Assembly: GCA_036495685.1 (NCBI GenBank)
Contig: DASXMJ010000109.1
Location: 1-40,350, forward strand
Length of the DNA: 40,350 nt
From: Candidatus Binataceae bacterium
Lineage (GTDB): Bacteria > Desulfobacterota > Binatia > Binatales > Binataceae
Direction of reading: 5' to 3'
This document shows, piece after piece, positions 1 to 7,538 of this stretch. The notes under the pieces are model-generated. The model did no database searches. It was not told the origin of the DNA and saw only the letters and a list, made by a program, of their open reading frames with translations. The translations under genes were made by a program, and so were the position numbers. The stretch's first letter is position 1, and each line of letters starts with the position of its first letter.

Positions 1-453
1 GGTGAGAAAGGTGCAGAGCTGACACATGGCGCGCTCGAGATCGTCGGGCAGGGGCTTCAGCTCCGACCACGGGATATCGCGTGCGGAACTCCATTGCCGC
101 GCGACCGCTTCTTCATACAGTTCGGCCGCGTTGTCGGCCCACACCTCTGCCTTCTCGTTTAGCGTAAATCCGAGCGATGGCAAGCCCTCCGGAATCACCG
201 CGCCCCGCGGGGCCATCGAGCGATGCTCGCCCCCGTGATCCGGGATCTCGCCATAAGTACCGATTTGGATGTCCTTAAGGCGCAGTCCGAGATTGCCCGG
301 CTTGGCGCGCACCCCCCACTCGGCCATGTTGTCCATCCAGCCAAGGTCGGGAGTTCCGGTCTGGTAGAGTTTCTGGAGGTAGACGGAAGGCTGCAACTTT
401 ACCTTGGCTTGGGAGCCGATTCGTTCTTCATCCTTTATGTGTACGGACCCCAT
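1..453 (-). CDS. Ferritin-like (diiron-fold) protein, 3' end outside the window
   Basis: This open frame of 151 codons runs off the left edge without a stop, so only the N-terminal part is present. The ATG at 453-451 is preceded by AGGAGG five bases upstream, which fixes the start. The visible protein has a soluble N-terminal region rich in Gly and charged residues, then a helical stretch ending in ARDIPWSELKPLPDDLERA. A Trp/Asp-Ile-Pro-Trp motif followed by a glutamate-bearing helix recalls ferritin-like and ribonucleotide-reductase-R2-like oxygenases, in which helix glutamates hold two iron atoms. The metal ligands of the later helices lie outside the window, so catalytic competence cannot be judged. 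The gene is 111 bp downstream of the DsbA-fold gene on the same strand. The coding call is strong; the family assignment is moderate. Confidence 0.7.
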   Translation of the reverse strand, partial: MGSVHIKDEERIGSQAKVKLQPSVYLQKLYQTGTPDLGWMDNMAEWGVRAKPGNLGLRLKDIQIGTYGEIPDHGGEHRSMAPRGAVIPEGLPSLGFTLNEKAEVWADNAAELYEEAVARQWSSARDIPWSELKPLPDDLERAMCQLCTFLT

Positions 454-564
454 AGGAGCCTCCTGAGGGATTGCGCTCTTGCGCGGATTTTCTTATTGAC
501 CAAACTATCAAAACGATTTTGAGACTTCAAACCAGCGGACCCGTGGTGGGCTGCATGCTTGGAG

Positions 565-1170
565 CTATGCCTGCGGCTCGGTGTGGCGCTGGCGGATGAA
601 GCGGCTGATTACCTGGCGCATGGTCGCGATCGGCTGGATGCCAATCAGCGGATAGTCGCCGAAGATGAAGGTCGGATAGCCAAGCGCTGAGAATTCGTCG
701 GCTTCGCGGCGGTACTCTTCGATCCGCGGCGCCATCTGGTGAGTTTGGAGCGCGGCGCGAAACCGCGCGGGATCGAGACCGCTGTTGCTCGCGACGGATT
801 CAAGGACCTGTAAGTCGGCGATGTCGATGCCTTCTTCGAAGGCGACGTGAAAAATCGTGTCGTGATATTCGCGAAACAGGCCCGCATCGCGCGCGACTTC
901 TGCACCCTCCAGTGCCGCGCTCGAATCTATCCATCGCCTGGGAGGTGCCACGGGAATGCCGGTCTCCGCCGAGACCATCAACACTTTCTGGCGCTCGAGC
1001 TCGCCGAGCGCGCGGCCGGCCCGGGCACGATGATCGCGAAGCGCGATTGGAACTCCCTTCCACAGGGCCTGAAAGCCGAGTTCGGGTTCCAGCTCGCCCA
1101 CGATTCGCCATGCGACGTAGCACAGGGTCGAGGCGTAGTCGAAATAGATGGGGATCGTGATCGCTGGCAT
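565..1170 (-). CDS. DsbA-fold (thioredoxin-like) oxidoreductase/isomerase
   Basis: The 201-residue product has the DsbA/2-hydroxychromene-2-carboxylate isomerase layout: an N-terminal beta strand (IPIYFDYASTLCYVAW, residues 6-21), a helical insertion, and a cis-proline loop GYPTFIFGDYPLIG near residues 164-177. The usual CxxC is reduced to S14-T-L-C17, so only one active-site cysteine remains. That resembles GST-kappa-like isomerases and FrnE-type relatives more than a classical disulfide oxidase. No signal peptide is seen, so it is likely cytoplasmic. I chose the ATG at 1170 because the longer frame to 1257 adds a basic, low-complexity extension not typical of the family and would leave almost no space before the divergent Nudix gene. 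The substrate cannot be told from sequence. Confidence 0.8.
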   Translation of the reverse strand: MPAITIPIYFDYASTLCYVAWRIVGELEPELGFQALWKGVPIALRDHRARAGRALGELERQKVLMVSAETGIPVAPPRRWIDSSAALEGAEVARDAGLFREYHDTIFHVAFEEGIDIADLQVLESVASNSGLDPARFRAALQTHQMAPRIEEYRREADEFSALGYPTFIFGDYPLIGIQPIATMRQVISRFIRQRHTEPQA

Positions 1171-1275
1171 AGACGGTGCCCGCACGGCGGGCGAGGGCAA
1201 ATACTGGCCGGTTTCCGGTGCGGGTGCAATTCGGAGCGCCTTGCGCCGCCGCGGCAAGCGCGGGAAGCTCTGGCC

Positions 1276-1806
1276 ATGGATTTCCGCCGCCGTCCGGTCC
1301 TGAAGCTTGGAGTAGTGGACCTCGGGATCGAGACTGCATCATTGCCGAATGGAATCGCCGTCGATCTCGCGGTGATTCGGCATCCCGGTGCGTCCGCGAT
1401 AGTCGCCTTGGATCGCGATGGGACCATCGCGCTGCTGAGCCAATGGCGGCATGCGATCGGAACCTGGTTGCGCGAAATTCCCGCCGGATGCCGCGCTGCC
1501 GGCGAGGACTATCTGGCGTGTGCGCGGCGCGAGCTGGGCGAGGAAGCGGGCCTTGCCGCGGCGCGCTGGGATCATCTGGGGGCAATTGTCACCATCCCGA
1601 GTTTCTGTGACGAACGGATTGAGTTGTTTCTGGCGCGCGATCTCTCTGCGGGCGTGGGCGCTCTGGATCACGACGAAGTGATTCGGGTTGCGCGTGTCCC
1701 CCTGGTGGAGGCATTCGAAAGGATCGGTCGCGGTGAGATTGTCGATGCCAAGACCATCGTCGCGCTGTATCGCGCACGCGATTTCCTATCGCGCGATTCG
1801 GCGTGA
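1276..1806 (+). CDS. Nudix hydrolase, ADP-ribose pyrophosphatase-like
   Basis: The 176-residue protein contains a complete Nudix box at residues 71-93: G71, E77, then RELGEEAGL (R85, E86, E89, E90, G92), matching Gx5Ex7REUxEExGU. The glutamates would bind the divalent metal that hydrolyses a nucleoside diphosphate linked to another group. The upstream strand ADLAVIRHPGASAIVALD-like region and the preceding LPNG turn are typical of ADP-ribose pyrophosphatases (NudF type), though substrate cannot be proven. The ATG at 1276 is used because it places the conserved strands at normal distance from the N-terminus; the upstream frame is only the antisense shadow of the DsbA-fold gene. No strong Shine-Dalgarno is visible. 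The VOC gene follows 22 bp downstream on the same strand, suggesting one transcript. Confidence 0.88.
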   Translation: MDFRRRPVLKLGVVDLGIETASLPNGIAVDLAVIRHPGASAIVALDRDGTIALLSQWRHAIGTWLREIPAGCRAAGEDYLACARRELGEEAGLAAARWDHLGAIVTIPSFCDERIELFLARDLSAGVGALDHDEVIRVARVPLVEAFERIGRGEIVDAKTIVALYRARDFLSRDSA

Positions 1807-1828
1807 AGGAGCTGGCCGGAGAGAGACC

Positions 1829-2308
1829 ATGGAGCCGCTAGAAATTATCGGCCTCGAACACGTCGATTTGACAGTTAACGATCTCAAGCGGTCCGCTGGC
1901 TTCTACGACAAGGTGTTAGGGGCGCTCGGGTTCCGGCGACTTGAGGAGGATGATGCGGGCGAGCACGACTTCCGGTGGGGCAATGCGCACCTGACCATCG
2001 CAATTCGCGCGGCCGCGGCGGACCAGGTCGGGGCGGAGCACAACCGCTATCGGGTGGGGTTCCATCATCTCGCGCTCAAGACTCGCACTCGCCAGCAAGT
2101 CGATCAGTTTCATCGCTTCCTGCGCAGCGAGCGCATCACGGTGCTTGATGGACCTGCGGAGTATCCGCAATACGGCAAGGGCTACTATGCAGTCTTCTTC
2201 GCGGATCCGGACGGCCTCAAGCTCGAGGTGGTGCACTTTCCGTGGGGATATTGGCGCAGGGTGCAGGCGGACGGCCATGATGAACGGCCGCGGTACGCCC
2301 CGAGGTAG
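1829..2308 (+). CDS. VOC-superfamily protein (glyoxalase/dioxygenase fold)
   Basis: The 159-residue protein shows the paired beta-alpha-beta-beta-beta modules of the vicinal oxygen chelate fold. It opens with IIGLEHVDLTVNDLKRSAGF (H11 as first metal ligand), has a second-module HHLALKT around residues 79-85 (H80), and ends with FFADPDGLKLEVVHFP containing E133. These three positions match the metal ligands of glyoxalase/fosfomycin-resistance-type members, so it can probably bind a divalent metal. The substrate is unknown. The ATG at 1829 follows a purine-rich GGAGAGAG stretch; the frame upstream to 1688 lies inside the Nudix gene and is not used. It sits directly after the Nudix hydrolase, probably cotranscribed. 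Confidence 0.85.
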   Translation: MEPLEIIGLEHVDLTVNDLKRSAGFYDKVLGALGFRRLEEDDAGEHDFRWGNAHLTIAIRAAAADQVGAEHNRYRVGFHHLALKTRTRQQVDQFHRFLRSERITVLDGPAEYPQYGKGYYAVFFADPDGLKLEVVHFPWGYWRRVQADGHDERPRYAPR

Positions 2309-2351
2309 AGGTGTCCGCGGCCGCTTTCAATCGCTAGGTCACGACGATTGG

Positions 2352-2918
2352 TCAGTCAACTTTTTCAGTGTGGGCCTTGTCGTGCGGAACCGTCACGTTC
2401 AAATCAACCGTGGTAGGGTTTGAACTGCTGCCAGCATCGGGGTTGCCGCAAGTGACGCTGATCGTGTAGATGCGCGGTTCGGTCTTGTCCCCGGCGCATC
2501 GTTCGCTGCGTACCTGCACGGTGGCTCCGATGTTTTGCGGATCCATTGAATTGATGGGGTTGCTGCTGAAAATCCAATCGGGCCCTTGCTTGCTGGTCGG
2601 TTGACCGCATCCCTTACCGCCCGCATCATCATCGGCCGCCTGATTGTCGGTTATCGAGTTGATGGTCAAGGTTTCCTGGTCGCCATCGTTGTCACCCTGC
2701 GTGGCGCCCGCCGCGCTATTGTCGATATAAGTGACCGAAATCGCTCTCATCTGGTGGTCCGGCGGCCAAAGTTGAATCGGGGAATAGACCACCTTTCCCT
2801 CACCGCACGGCACCGACGCGGTACCGCCTTCGAGCTTGTTTGCGGCGGATGCCGGCCGCGCAAGCGCAAATGCCACCATTGCGAAAATGGCGACAGCTGC
2901 CCATTTAACTAGACGCAT
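2352..2918 (-). CDS. Exported protein with LWPP-type beta domain, function unknown
   Basis: The 188-residue product begins with a Sec signal peptide (basic MRLVK, hydrophobic AAVAIFAMVAFALA, cleavage likely after PASA at residue 25). The mature part carries VYSPIQLWPPDHQMRAISV (residues 44-62), which matches the LWPPNHK-like motif found in Ig-like/HYR-type secreted modules. It also has four cysteines (38, 104, 141, 157), probably two disulfides, and acidic Asp/Gly-rich segments such as GDNDGD that could bind calcium. GGAGAGAAAGA directly precedes the ATG at 2918, which decides the start over the longer frame to 3026. A six-base-pair hairpin sits just upstream of the ribosome binding site. No biochemical role can be assigned. 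Confidence 0.82.
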   Translation of the reverse strand: MRLVKWAAVAIFAMVAFALARPASAANKLEGGTASVPCGEGKVVYSPIQLWPPDHQMRAISVTYIDNSAAGATQGDNDGDQETLTINSITDNQAADDDAGGKGCGQPTSKQGPDWIFSSNPINSMDPQNIGATVQVRSERCAGDKTEPRIYTISVTCGNPDAGSSSNPTTVDLNVTVPHDKAHTEKVD

Positions 2919-2930
2919 TCTTTCTCTCCT

Positions 2931-2946
2931 CGTCCCGTTCGGGACG
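2931..2946 (-). promoter_or_regulatory. Small leader hairpin abutting a Shine-Dalgarno
   Basis: CGTCCC and GGGACG form a perfect six-pair stem with a four-base loop, ending at the edge of the purine-rich ribosome binding site of the LWPP protein gene (ATG at 2918). In the transcript it could influence translation initiation or mRNA stability. Whether it acts is inference; the inverted repeat itself is plainly visible. Confidence 0.35.
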
Positions 2947-3224
2947 CATTTGAATAAGAGAAGCATAAGGGCAAATAACCAAGTGCGATAGAAAAATTTT
3001 GCGGTGTGCATGCTAAGCGAGTCCAAAGATGAATTCTAATCTCTTAGAGAGTCAGAACGACCCAAAATCATGAAAAATGTGCGAGCGGCGAGGCGCTCTG
3101 ACCAAAGAGGGCGGCAGAAAACGTGGCAGCGTCAGAGGCAGACACACGAACTCGCATCGAATTCGTGGTGATTCGAGAGAAGGACCCCCCGGTCACCGAG
3201 GGTGCGGGGAGTCGGAGGGCAGCC
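2947..3224. other. Intergenic stretch without a supported gene
   Basis: This is the space between the LWPP protein gene and the small SH3-like gene. It is comparatively AT-rich in its left half (for example AAAAATTTT near 2992-3000), as expected for a promoter of the leftward secreted-protein gene, but I could not fix convincing -35/-10 boxes. Overlapping forward frames (3077-3316, 3123-3491) have low-complexity Arg-rich translations and no ribosome binding site, and I do not regard them as genes. Confidence 0.5.
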
Positions 3225-3437
3225 TCAATTTTCGACGACTACTTCGTCCGGGAACAGAAAGGTGGTCGCACCATCGTCAAACTGCACGAGCAACATGTGT
3301 CTTTCCAGATTGTTGATCTCGCGCAGAACTTTCGGCTTTTCACCGAACCGCGTACGGCCCTCATGGTCGCGTACGGGTCGCAGCAGCCGGCAATGCCGCC
3401 CCACCACCGCCTCCGCATTACTAATCGCCATCACCAT
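3225..3437 (-). CDS. Small conserved-looking protein, possible SH3-like barrel
   Basis: The 70-residue product ends in NLERHMLLVQFDDGATTFLF followed by PDEV. The alternating hydrophobic strands around a Gly turn look like a KOW/SH3-like barrel in which a Phe-Pro-x-Glu-Val strand closes the fold. The composition (few Arg/Ser runs, sensible hydrophobic pattern) distinguishes it from the antisense frames at the same place. The ATG at 3437 has AAGGG seven bases upstream; a second in-frame ATG at 3431 is possible. It stands alone between two intergenic gaps. I do not recognise a named family; a ligand- or nucleic-acid-binding role would be speculation. Confidence 0.6.
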   Translation of the reverse strand: MVMAISNAEAVVGRHCRLLRPVRDHEGRTRFGEKPKVLREINNLERHMLLVQFDDGATTFLFPDEVVVEN

Positions 3438-3726
3438 TTCCCAACCCTTCGAGCCGGGACCCTCGCCGGCTCGTTGCCTCCACCGATTTAAGTGTAGCAA
3501 ACACTGGTCCTAATATTTAGATGGTTGAAGTCACTAAGGTATTCATTATGTAGCGCTACCTTGCCGTCTGACGCGGCAGCCCACCGCGGAGGCGGAGATG
3601 CGAATTGAGGCGGCAGTTGCAAAAGAGAAGCGCAATTAGCGAAGGCCCGCGGTGAATTTGCACCGCCGTACAAAATTTCTAATCTTTTCTGCACTCTGCA
3701 AAAATCGGGCGCTCAGGGAGGTAAAA

Positions 3727-5490
3727 ATGGGAACCGTATATCCGCTGGTGATGGGACGGGAGGCGATCGTTTCGACCCAGCACTATCTGTCGGCGTCGGC
3801 CGGAGCGCGTATCTTTGCGCGCGGGGGAAACGCGATCGACGCCGCGGTCGCTGCGACACTGGTAGAAGGAATCGTGAATCCCCACATGCACACCATCGGT
3901 GGTGAGGCACCAATGCTCATCTACTCCGCGGAGGCAGGACGGGTTGTGGCGATTAACGGCAACATGATCGCACCCGCGCGCGCCACGATCGCGGAGTATC
4001 GTGCGCGCGGAATCGATCTGATCCCCGCGCACGGACTGATCGCGGCAGGCGTGCCAGCGGCGCTCGATGCGCTGGTCACGGCGCTCGCGGAATTCGGCAC
4101 CAAGTCGTTCGCCGAGGTTGCCGAGCCTGCACTGGCACTGGCGGAAGATGGCTTCCCGATGCACGTGGGACTGGCCGGCCAGGAGCTCGGGGGCGAAGGA
4201 GATGCGGGAGCCGGCGCGTCGATTCGCACCTTCGCGGAGATTTTTCGCACGCGCTACCCATCGACCGCGCGGATCTACCTGCCGAACGACCAGGTTCCAC
4301 GCCCGGGCGACATCATTCGGAATCCGGCGCTGGCAAGATTTTTCAGGCGGCTGCTCGACGCGGAGGCGCAGGTGCGATCGCGCGACCGCAAAGCTGCCTT
4401 GACGGCGGTGCGCGACCGCTTCTACAGCGGTGACATCGCGCGTGAGGTCGTCGCGTGGTCGGAGGCGCACGGCGGTCTGCTGGCGGAGTCCGACCTTGCG
4501 CGATTTAGGACCAGTATCGAGAAACCGGTGGCGGCAGACTATCGGGGGGTCACGGTTTTCAAGTGCGGCCCATGGTCGCAGGGCCCGGTGTTCCTGCAGC
4601 AGCTTCGAATCCTCGAGGGTTTCGATTTGGGCGGAATGAAACACAACTCCACTGACTACATCCACACGGTGGTGGAATCGGCGAAGCTGGCGTTCGCAGA
4701 CCGCGAGGCCTACTACGCGGATCCCGAATTCACGGATGTGCCGATCGAGGCGCTGCTGTCTCGGCGCTACGCGGAGATGCGCCGGGCGCTGATCGACCGG
4801 CGGCAAGCGTCGACGGAACAGCGCCCCGGCGACCCATCGGCCATGCGAGCACTGCGCGCGAACGGCGCGGGCGAGGCACGACCATGGGGGACCGGTACGG
4901 TTCATGTCACCGCGTGCGATCGACGCGGCAACCTGATTGCGGTGACTGCCAGCGGCGCCTGGATCCCGACCTCGCCGGTGGTCGACGAGCTGGGTTTTCC
5001 GCTGGGCACCCGGATGCAGACCTTTTATCTGGATGAACAGCACCCCAATTCGCTGAGGCCAGGGAAGCGTCCACGCACCACCCTGTCACCATCGATGGCG
5101 ATGCGCGGTGCCGAGCCAGACCTTGCGTTCGGGACGCCGGGGGGAGATCAGCAGGATCAGTGGACCCTGCAGTTTTTTCTGAACCTGGTAGATTTCGGAA
5201 TGAATCTTCAGGAGGCGATCGAAGCGCCCAAGTTCTCGAGCGCGCATTTTCCATCAACGTTTTATCCACATAACGCGATGCCCGCCGTCGTCCGCGTGGA
5301 GGATCGAATCGATGGTGAGGTGCGGTCAGAGCTATCGGCACGCGGGCACAAAGTCGCGGTGCGCCCGGGGTGGTCTGAGGGGCGCGTGCTCGCGGTTTCG
5401 CTCGATCGAGCGCGCGGATTGCTACAAGGCGGCTGCGATCCGCGCGGTCAGGCGCAACCGGTGATGGCGGCGCAGGTGATTGGGTGGTAA
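3727..5490 (+). CDS. Gamma-glutamyltransferase-family protein, cytoplasmic type
   Basis: The 587-residue protein matches the gamma-glutamyltranspeptidase Ntn-hydrolase fold over its whole length. The N-terminal half contains STQHYLSASAGARIFARGGN and AIDAAVAATL; the small-subunit half begins at the GTGTVHVT motif with nucleophile Thr391 (TVH, T-x-H), which in true family members becomes the N-terminal residue after autocleavage. Downstream PRTTLSPSMA and GTPGGDQQDQW correspond to substrate and oxyanion loops. There is no signal peptide, unlike periplasmic GGT, so it probably acts in the cytoplasm on gamma-glutamyl amides or an unidentified amide. AGGGAGGT lies five bases before ATG 3727, ruling out the longer frame from 3652. 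It is transcribed alone; the glycine-zipper lipoprotein starts 205 bp later. Confidence 0.9.
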   Translation: MGTVYPLVMGREAIVSTQHYLSASAGARIFARGGNAIDAAVAATLVEGIVNPHMHTIGGEAPMLIYSAEAGRVVAINGNMIAPARATIAEYRARGIDLIPAHGLIAAGVPAALDALVTALAEFGTKSFAEVAEPALALAEDGFPMHVGLAGQELGGEGDAGAGASIRTFAEIFRTRYPSTARIYLPNDQVPRPGDIIRNPALARFFRRLLDAEAQVRSRDRKAALTAVRDRFYSGDIAREVVAWSEAHGGLLAESDLARFRTSIEKPVAADYRGVTVFKCGPWSQGPVFLQQLRILEGFDLGGMKHNSTDYIHTVVESAKLAFADREAYYADPEFTDVPIEALLSRRYAEMRRALIDRRQASTEQRPGDPSAMRALRANGAGEARPWGTGTVHVTACDRRGNLIAVTASGAWIPTSPVVDELGFPLGTRMQTFYLDEQHPNSLRPGKRPRTTLSPSMAMRGAEPDLAFGTPGGDQQDQWTLQFFLNLVDFGMNLQEAIEAPKFSSAHFPSTFYPHNAMPAVVRVEDRIDGEVRSELSARGHKVAVRPGWSEGRVLAVSLDRARGLLQGGCDPRGQAQPVMAAQVIGW

Positions 5491-5695
5491 GGATGCAGGA
5501 GACGGCGCGCCGTAACCAAAGTAGATGCGCGACATGAAAATCAGGGGTAAAATTCAGGCACAAAACCAGAACGAAACTAGTTGATTGCTGGGTGGAAATG
5601 GTAGAAAACTCGGGCGAAACGCCGGAAGGGCCTGAATCGATCACCTGAAGACGATTGGCACGAACTTCGGCGCAGAACATCGGGAGAGAAATACC

Positions 5696-6049
5696 GTGAA
5701 TCGACGCGTAGGGCAGACAATTTGTGTGATCATGGCTGCGATTGCGCTGCTGGTCGTAGCCGGATGCTCAGGCGAGCCGCTTTCGACTCGTGAAAAGGGC
5801 ACCCTTATCGGTGGCGGCGTCGGTGCCGCAACCGGCGCCATCATCGGTGCTGCCGTGGGCGCTCCGGGGGCGGGCGCGGCTATCGGCGGCGCGATCGGCG
5901 GCGTAGGTGGGTTCGCGGTCGGCAACGCGATGCAGAACAACGAGAACCAGCAGAAGCAGACGAATTCTCAGATTTCGTCTCAGCAGCAACAGATTGAGCG
6001 ACAGCAGCAGGAGATCAATTCGCTCAAACAGCAGAACGAAACCGAGTAG
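5696..6049 (+). CDS. Glycine-zipper lipoprotein with Gln-rich coiled-coil tail (copy 1)
   Basis: A 117-residue lipoprotein starting at GTG 5696 with GGGAGA upstream. The signal peptide ends in the lipobox LVVAGC, giving lipidated Cys24. The mature part begins SGEPLSTREKGTL, then a glycine-zipper membrane-interacting segment with repeated GxxxG steps (about residues 38-76), and finishes with a Gln/Asn/Glu-rich heptad tail ending QQNETE. The family (YMGG-like glycine zipper) includes outer-membrane stress lipoproteins such as the SlyB/OsmB group, but the long Gln-rich coil is distinctive. A clear paralogue follows on the same strand at 6378-6719, evidence of a tandem duplication. Function is unknown. 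Confidence 0.85.
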   Translation: MNRRVGQTICVIMAAIALLVVAGCSGEPLSTREKGTLIGGGVGAATGAIIGAAVGAPGAGAAIGGAIGGVGGFAVGNAMQNNENQQKQTNSQISSQQQQIERQQQEINSLKQQNETE

Positions 6050-6377
6050 TCGATCGAGGCTCTGCGCGGAAGAAAGCGCGCCCAGTTGGCAGATCGGCGC
6101 CGACCCGCGCAGTTCCAGGTAGAGGGGTGCTCCGGTGAGGCTTTCCGACGAGGAGGAAACCACCCGTTGAGCCGCGCCAGACCGAGTATGGCCGTATACC
6201 GATTGTGCGGCGATGAAAAATCTACAGCCGGAATGCGTAGATCAGACGAAGGTTGAAAAGCCTCAAGCAAACAGAGCAGCAAAAAAGGGAACTTTAGCAG
6301 CTCAGACAATCTAAAGAGACCGGATCGGCGAAACCGCGGGGTGTCTTCGTCGTATTCTATCGATGAGGAGGACGCTC
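6050..6377. other. Spacer between duplicated lipoprotein genes
   Basis: No gene is supported here. The right half is richer in A (AAAAAAGGGAACTTTAG near 6280-6297) and probably holds the promoter of the second lipoprotein gene, but no consensus boxes are convincing. A GGCGAAACCGCGG string at 6328-6340 resembles GGCGAAACGCCGG upstream of copy 1 at 5613-5625, at a different distance from the start codon, so shared regulation is possible but weakly supported. Confidence 0.4.
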
Positions 6378-6719
6378 ATGCGTATCAGATTCGCGATCAT
6401 TGGCGGATTAGCTGCGGCAATCTTCGCCGCAGGATGTACAGGGCAACCGCTTTCCACACGTGAAGAGGGCACTCTAGGAGGTGCAGGCCTCGGCGCTGGC
6501 GCGGGCGCCATTATTGGCGCCGCGGTTGGCCATCCAGGTGCGGGCGCCGCGATCGGCGGCGCAATGGGCGGAGTAACCGGTTACGCGGTCGGGAACTCGA
6601 TGCAAAACCAGGAAACCGCCAATCAGCAGACCCAAGGTCAGGTCCAGCAGCAGCAACAGGAAATCGAGCAGCAGCGCATGCAGATTCAGCAGCTTCGCCA
6701 GCAGAACGAGACTGAATAG
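6378..6719 (+). CDS. Glycine-zipper lipoprotein with Gln-rich coiled-coil tail (copy 2)
   Basis: A 113-residue lipoprotein. GAGGAGG lies just upstream of the ATG at 6378, which is preferred over the in-frame ATG at 6363 that overlaps this ribosome binding site. The lipobox is FAAGC (Cys20), followed by TGQPLSTREEGTL, a glycine zipper with GAIIGAAVG and GAAIGGAMGG, and a Gln-rich coil ending LRQQNETE. It is collinear with the copy at 5696-6049, sharing the PLSTRE start, zipper and identical QQNETE end, while the signal peptides and coils have diverged. The two may form homo- or hetero-oligomers through their coils. It converges on the methyltransferase gene 28 bp away. Confidence 0.85.
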   Translation: MRIRFAIIGGLAAAIFAAGCTGQPLSTREEGTLGGAGLGAGAGAIIGAAVGHPGAGAAIGGAMGGVTGYAVGNSMQNQETANQQTQGQVQQQQQEIEQQRMQIQQLRQQNETE

Positions 6720-6747
6720 CGGACGGAGCGCCTTCCGAACGGTGCGC

Positions 6748-7533
6748 TCATGCGGGGTGGCAGATTTTGCAGGGCCGCAGGCCCGCGTCATGCGCATGCG
6801 CAGCATCCGCGAAAATCAACTGGTTGGCCTGCCCGGCGCGCTTTGCAGACGAACACTGGGGCCGGCAGAAGATCCTGCTCTTCTGATGTCCCAGAACCGC
6901 CCGTGCCGGAAGCTTGAGATCGCTTCTAACCACAAACCCCTCGGTTCGGAGCAGGACTATCTTGCGTTTCACGCCGCCGCCGTAGTTGCCGATTCTGCCG
7001 TCGGACTTGATCACCCGGTGACACGGCACAAAGATCGGAATCGGATTTGACGCCATGGTGTTGCCGATGGCGCGCTGCGCGTCGGGGTGGCCAAGCGCCG
7101 CCGCGAGCCCCTGGTAGCTGATGACCGCGCCGGGGGGGACCGAGCGCAGGCGAGTGAGCGCGCGGCGCTGAAAGTCGCTGTCGACCAGACTCAGGTCGAC
7201 CGGCAGCCCCAGTACGCTGAGGTCGCCGGCGAAATAGCGGTCGATATAATGGCGCAGCGCCGCCGTCGATGGTGCGTTTTCGATCAGGTCGAATCTGCGC
7301 CGCAGCAGATCCAGCGAGCGGGCCGCCTCGCGGATCGCCAGGAAGTGAACGCTGACTAGCCCGTGCGGCCCCTCCGCGATGAACAGTTTTCCGATCGGAG
7401 AGGGCGCGATTGCCACCCGGGCCTGGGGCCGGCGGATCAGTTTCATGGCGCGATAGAGTTCCGGCTGCGCTCGCCGCACCAGCGCATCGACGGTTCGATC
7501 GTCGATTTCGGTTCGATTGGTCGAGAAGTTCAT
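6748..7533 (-). CDS. O6-alkylguanine-DNA alkyltransferase fused to a C-terminal Ada-type zinc domain
   Basis: The 261-residue protein has a standard MGMT/Ogt domain (about residues 41-200) with the DNA-binding winged helix VPPGAVISYQGLAAALG and the acceptor motif IPIFVPCHRV (Cys171). That cysteine would accept methyl groups from O6-methylguanine in a suicidal reaction. After it, residues 210-261 match the Ada metal-binding domain: FCRPQC (Cys223, Cys227) and RPCKIC (Cys255, Cys258), which in E. coli Ada hold zinc and repair methylphosphotriesters. In Ada this domain is N-terminal and followed by an AraC helix-turn-helix; here it is C-terminal and the AraC part is absent. The ATG at 7533 begins five bases after the ECF sigma stop, so the two genes are almost certainly cotranscribed. 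Activity of the second domain is inferred from retained cysteines. Confidence 0.9.
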   Translation of the reverse strand: MNFSTNRTEIDDRTVDALVRRAQPELYRAMKLIRRPQARVAIAPSPIGKLFIAEGPHGLVSVHFLAIREAARSLDLLRRRFDLIENAPSTAALRHYIDRYFAGDLSVLGLPVDLSLVDSDFQRRALTRLRSVPPGAVISYQGLAAALGHPDAQRAIGNTMASNPIPIFVPCHRVIKSDGRIGNYGGGVKRKIVLLRTEGFVVRSDLKLPARAVLGHQKSRIFCRPQCSSAKRAGQANQLIFADAAHAHDAGLRPCKICHPA

Positions 7534-7538
7534 CGTGG

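Noticed and set aside
454..464. Self-complementary AGGAG/CTCCT around the first gene's ribosome binding site as a riboregulator
   Set aside because: The loop would be a single base, which cannot fold as a hairpin.
2285..2323. CGGCCGCGG/CCGCGGCCG inverted repeat at the end of the VOC gene as a terminator
   Set aside because: The loop is 21 bases, the left arm lies inside the coding sequence and no real U-run follows.
3679..5043. A 454-codon open frame antisense to the gamma-glutamyltransferase gene
   Set aside because: It is an antisense shadow in GC-rich sequence: Arg/His-rich translation, no ribosome binding site, and the opposite strand encodes a full recognised enzyme.
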